Shown: one piece after another, positions 60,601 to 64,000 of the stretch
Layout of the letters: every line of letters begins with the position of its first letter
Position numbering within the stretch: position 1 is the first letter of the stretch
DNA from: Diphasiastrum complanatum
Lineage: Eukaryota; Streptophyta; Lycopodiopsida; Lycopodiales; Lycopodiaceae
DNA length: 64,000 bases
Reading direction: 5' to 3'
Assembly: GCA_029204225.1 (NCBI GenBank)
Contig: CM055106.1
Location: 39,275,827 to 39,339,826, forward strand
Made by a program: the position numbers and the translations under genes
The notes under the pieces: model-generated
Databases searched by the model: none
The model's input: only the letters and a program-made list of their open reading frames with translations
What the model was told of the DNA's origin: nothing

Positions 60601-63399
60601 ACTTGGCGCCGGCTGGATTCTGGTCACAGTGGCGCCGGGAGCGACGCCGGCGCCATTGGCGCCGGGAGCAGCAGGGGCGCTGCTGGCGCCGGGGACATAG
60701 CTGGCGCCGATGGCGCCGGAAGTAAAGCTTGTAAAGGTAGCTTTACAACACTGTCCTTTTTCTGAAGTTAAGGGACTGGTGAATCCATTATGCATCATTT
60801 CTCTGAATACCACTACATGTCAAATTTCGTTAGTTGTGGCATAGTGATTGTCCATGCTTGTATTCAAACATGTTATTAGTTATTACCACAGATGTAGAGA
60901 AAATCAAGATAGAATAGTAGCTAATTAGTAGTGGTTTTATGCTAAAGACATGCTTTAGATATCTAAGCTTAGCAAGATAATTAGTGCCTCGTGAGTCGTT
61001 ATCCTGCTAGCTTCCCCAGTGTACCTCATTTGAAATATCTGGCTCACATGCACAGTCATCCTATCAATATTCAAATCAAGATAAAATGGTACCTAATTAG
61101 TAGTGGCTTTACGCTAAAGACATGCTCTACATATCTAAGTTTAGCAAGATTATCAGTGCCTTGTTAGTCTGCTATCTTACCCAGTGTACCTCATTTGAAA
61201 TATCGGTCTCACATGCACAGTCATTCTATCAATGTGCAGATAATTGAACCTCTTTCAGTCTCTGCATGTGGTAAATTCTTCAATGAAGATTGATTTGTTT
61301 GTAGAATTAAAGCCTCGTGTTTGTATGGAATAATTCCATCTGACCCAATCTTGCAAGGCCCACTGTCATACACTAGGTTCCACATTTAGCCATGCACAGA
61401 GAAAAATCATTGAACATTCCCAACTGGGGCGACATTTCAAAATTCGAGTTCAACTCTGATTGTCCAGATTTTATAATGGTGTGCATCAAATGTAAAAGTA
61501 ATTGATGGGAACAAAAAAAAAAATTTAGAGTAGGAAGTACATGCCACTAGTTGGCCACCAAATTCCTTATCCTTGAATCATATTTCAAAGCATGGTAACA
61601 TCCCCTACTTCTCTTTATTTGTTGTCGACAACTGGGAGGATTCTCATACTAGATAGGATTGATAAAACCTGAATCCATCTTTGCATATCTATGATTGCAT
61701 AACACATACAAATCAGATTTTTTATTTTTCTTGGTCAGGGATCAACCCAATTGAACATTAGCAAAGAACTTAATTGGTTAAAATTGGATGTAATCACATT
61801 ATAAAAGCATTGGCAAGTAAGCTTTTTATATATCTATGAGATATCCATCATCTAAGAATCTTGCTTTCTTCACTTGCATGTACTTCTTAGAGGAAAAATA
61901 ATGAAGGTGCCCTTTTCCTCTACATTTGAAGCAATAACCATTTAAGCCTTCTGTTTTCTTGTTCTCCTCTGAGTCAGGCTTTGCTTCAAATTCGTCATTA
62001 TAACTCTTATTTGTCTCCATCTTTTATGTTGGTGTCTTGCTTACCACCTTTTCTCAGATGTCTATCTTATATGATATATCAATGGTATCTTCCATTATAT
62101 TTGGCTTATTGATATCCACTTGGTCCTGAATGGATTATCAAAATCCTGCAGAGAACTTATATGTTCGCTCCACTGTTCATTGTTAACAAATGTCTGGATC
62201 TTCAAAACTGTATCCCAAAAACGATGTATATTATAACAGTTTCACCAGAACGTTGCCATCTGTCCCAATGGAATTAAATATCTCAGTCGCGTTCACATGA
62301 TAGGGAGTTTTTCTTCCTTGAATTTCCATTTGAACTTTTGCAAGTTTCTTCAGACCTTTCCTTTTGCCCTTCCTGTAGCCCACCAAATTGATGCTTTCTT
62401 TTCCAAAGCAACTGTTGCAAACTACCACTTGGCCTTCTCTAAGTAGCTTCATCTTCAAAATAAAAGTCAAGATCATTGATAAAAGGTATTGCAATATCCA
62501 GATTGGTATCTCCATCATTATTCTTATATTTGAGTAGCTTACTATCCACCCTCACTGGACACTTTTGATTCTTCTTCAGGAGAGTTGAACATCGTGCTGA
62601 GGATAAACTGCTACTGCAAGAAACATTATTGTGATGATGCTTGTTTTTTGATCAGTTTTTTGTCTGGATAACTCTTGCTCAAGTTCCTAGACCTTCTTGT
62701 TTGATAAATCCATTACATCCTGAAAATTGACTAGCACAGACATCTGGTCTCGTACATCTGGACTGTGAAGAGACATTCTAGGAGACCAATTTGGCATCTC
62801 AACTCTCTGGGATTTACTGGCTAAGACAACCCTGTATTCTGATACTGATGTTATGCAACCTAGGGACTTGAGTACCTAATGTTGTATTTCCACTATGATG
62901 AACTACGTCAGATGAAATCCCCACCCTTAAGCTATAAACTACAGTCAAACAAACTGCTTAGAAATGCTAGAAAAGATTCTCAAATACTTGATAAATAGCC
63001 TGATAAAAAGATTCAAGTATGTATAAGAGAATAAAACAGATACATGCATCAACAGAGCTAGATGTGTCAAGAGAGGGACACAAATATGAACATCATTTCC
63101 TATGGTCCCACTGACATGCAGATTCTGTAAACTTGTTCACAAAGTTACAAAGAACTGAGGCTTCCTGATTCCTGATAAATCCAGATGATTATCACCAACA
63201 CGCAAAATCATGATAGAAATAATGTTAGAAAACAATTTTCATAGTGACTAGAACATGAAGTCCTTACTAACCCTAATATTCCAAGTTCTATTGTGGCTCG
63301 ATATTGTGATGGTATTTCCATGAGGGCGGATAAGACAAATAAAGCTTCCTTCTGAGCCTCCGGCATCTGTTTTGCCATTATCTCTGAGAAATTAACAAA
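54617..63399 (-). CDS. RING E3 ubiquitin ligase, RGLG family (last four coding exons)
   Basis: C-terminal 147 codons of an RGLG-type (RING domain ligase, copine-like VWA domain) E3 ubiquitin ligase, a family acting in hormone, drought and ubiquitin-chain signalling in plants. Exons are 63272-63399 (FVNFSEIMAKQM..., LSALMEIPSQYRATIEL, end of the VWA domain), 56840-57017 (proline- and serine-rich linker, KAPLPPP), 54817-54873 (DCPICLTEKRDLAFGCGHQ) and 54617-54697 (TCRECGKNLVNCPICRKKIATKIRLY then stop). Sizes 128, 178, 57 and 81 nt keep the frame; all junctions are GT-AG. All eight C3HC4 zinc ligands are present (C, C, C, H, C, C, C, C), so the RING looks functional. The first visible exon starts at a splice acceptor, and the N-terminal part (myristoylation region, most of the VWA domain) lies right of the window. 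Introns are 6.25 kb, 1.97 kb and 0.12 kb. Confidence 0.93.
54874..56839 (-). other. RGLG intron between linker and RING exons
   Basis: 1.97-kb intron. It contains a diverged 64-bp tandem duplication (55832-55895 and 55896-55965: TTTTGTTGGCTAGTACAATT-like). No coding fragment recognised. Confidence 0.8.
58693..58925. repeat. Intron direct repeat, left copy
   Basis: Diverged match to 62896-63110: shared words include AAACTGCTTA, AATGCTAGA, GATTCTCA and CATGCAT, in the same order and orientation. Identity about 70-75% by eye. Confidence 0.65.
59380..60760. repeat. GC-rich inserted block with irregular tandem repeats
   Basis: GC content rises sharply against the AT-rich intron. Repeats include AGACTTAACCAACTGAAGCTTCG variants (about 59647, 59763, 59834) and TGGTCCCGACAGCATACCGCTGGCG twice near 60057-60115. 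On the minus strand a TCAATAAAGTGGG polyadenylation-like word occurs near 60240. Looks like an LTR or other mobile sequence of unknown class; no protein recognised. Confidence 0.5.
60603..60722. repeat. Cluster of seven GGCGCC palindromes
   Basis: Seven GGCGCC hexamers in about 120 bases, in a GGCGCCGGGAGC-like degenerate repeat. Gly-Ala-rich frames on both strands (60538-60765 plus, 60589-60813 minus) are by-products. Confidence 0.85.
60902..61238. repeat. 172-bp tandem duplication in RGLG intron
   Basis: AATCAAGATAGAATAGTAG... at 60902 recurs at 61074 with about 85% identity by eye; both units end in CCCAGTGTACCTCATTTGAAATATC and a TCACATGCACAGTCAT segment. Confidence 0.9.
61826..62020 (-). 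pseudogene. Copia-like gag zinc-knuckle remnant
   Basis: A 64-codon minus-strand frame with NKKTEGLNGYCFKCRGKGHLHYFSSKK. The CX2CX4HX4C knuckle has Ser in place of the last Cys. Retroelement remnant in the RGLG intron, same strand as the gene. Confidence 0.55.
62231..62830 (-). pseudogene. Unidentified protein-like fragment
   Basis: Minus-strand pieces with non-random protein character: RVEMPNWSPRMSLHSPDVRD and ELEQELSRQKTDQK (about 62820-62640), KKNQKCPVRVDSKLLKYKN and INDLDFYFEDE (about 62590-62460), then after a frameshift CNSCFGKESINLVGYRKGKR and KVQMEIQGRKTPYHVNAT, ending IFNSIGTDGNVLVKLL at 62231. At least one stop and two frameshifts. I do not recognise the family. It could be a captured host-gene fragment or an unfamiliar retroelement protein. 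Confidence 0.45.
62896..63110. repeat. Intron direct repeat, right copy
   Basis: Partner of 58693-58925, about 160 bases below the VWA-end exon. Confidence 0.65.
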
Positions 63400-64000
63400 C
63401 TGCACATAACAAAACAAGAAAAGATGATGACGTATGCCAGTTAATATGCAAGCCACAGGATAAAAATGTGATCATCCAAGATTATTTTGCATCATCAAAC
63501 TTAGAGATGCCTTAATTTTTCTAATGCTCCACCCTTCAGGATGCAAACCACCTAAACATAGACTCAAATTGTATGCCCAATCAGTGCAAGGATGTTAAGT
63601 TTGATCCAACTGACATCAACTGATAAGGACCAGATGGCTGCATCCACAGCTATGGTAAAAATGCTCTTGGATAGCCTCTGCCGCAAACAGTAGTGTATGG
63701 ATCAAAAATAGCCTAACAATTGATCAGTGAAGGAGCAGGAGGGCTTGTAACGCACTGACTATTCTTCTCTGCAAGTTCTTTCTTGATTCAACATGTCATT
63801 CCTTAAAATTAGTGCACGCACATAGAGCATGGACTTCATGGCACGAAGCATTGCACATGTGTAATGATCATAGTGAAAACAAATAAAAGCCACAATTGAA
63901 TAGCGGAAATGGGATTGCAAAGGCAAAAACATATTTACAAAATTGTGCATCACAAAAAAGAAAGAGCCTGCAAGCTACAAAAAAAAGTACCAGAAACTAT
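63400..64000 (-). other. RGLG intron running off the right end
   Basis: The acceptor CAG at 63402-63400 precedes the first visible exon. No further VWA exon (for example one encoding the DNIPARAFDNF-type segment) was found up to base 64000. Confidence 0.7.

Larger units (their letters stand above)
57018..63271 (-). other. 6.25-kb RGLG intron loaded with insertions
   Basis: Between the VWA-end exon and the linker exon. It holds a pair of direct repeats 4.2 kb apart, a GC-rich block, a 172-bp tandem duplication, a retroelement gag remnant and an unidentified coding-like segment (listed separately). 57100-58680 appears otherwise empty; long open frames there (for example 57793-58221 minus) lack any known motif. 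Confidence 0.85.

Noticed and set aside
60603-60722. TGGCGCC as a lysine-tRNA primer-binding site
   Set aside because: The match does not extend past the hexamer and it is repeated seven times without LTR edges.

Overview
This is nuclear DNA of a land plant with a large, repeat-rich genome. The evidence is two intron-bearing plant genes, introns of several kb filled with retroelement debris, Copia and Gypsy LTR retrotransposons with plant-type primer-binding sites, and long (CT)n/(GA)n arrays. A degenerate reverse transcriptase with Penelope-like features at 12.8-14.2 kb argues mildly for a non-flowering plant such as a fern, gymnosperm or lycophyte, because flowering plants are not known for such elements. 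The species cannot be told from the sequence alone.

Only two real host genes are visible, both partial and both on the minus strand. At the left, 4005-4499 holds the first two coding exons of a nucleotide-sugar transporter of the UDP-rhamnose/UDP-galactose (URGT) type; its 3' part is not in the window. At the right, 54617-63399 holds the last four coding exons of a RING-type E3 ubiquitin ligase of the RGLG family (end of the copine/VWA domain, linker, RING). Its 5' exons lie beyond base 64000. All splice sites used are GT-AG and the reading frame is maintained across every junction.

The 50 kb between them is layered transposable-element sequence. 6.7-14.4 kb: Copia LTR-like sequence, a Gypsy gag remnant (minus), a Gypsy integrase remnant (plus) with its 3' LTR start, a Copia RT/RNase H remnant (minus), then the Penelope-like RT ending in a hairpin and a (CT)n tract. 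15.3-20.3 kb: gag zinc knuckles and protease of a Tat-like Gypsy element, and three copies of its putative primer-binding site. 25.1-27.8 kb: a heavily decayed Copia. 33.9-34.8 kb: an Athila/Tat-like LTR. 35.6-41.5 kb: a Copia element split by a very young, 2.9-kb Copia deletion derivative with near-identical LTRs and a CAATA target duplication. 43.7-50.3 kb: a complete 6.7-kb LTR element with an ATCTC target duplication but no recognisable protein, followed by a LINE ORF1-like fragment. The rest is AT-rich sequence with many short tandem duplications and no gene that I can support.

The host genes are not functionally linked; they simply flank a retroelement cluster. The most rewarding objects are the nested Copia deletion derivative, the non-coding LTR element with its clean insertion site, and the Penelope-like RT lying next to a long (CT)n tract.
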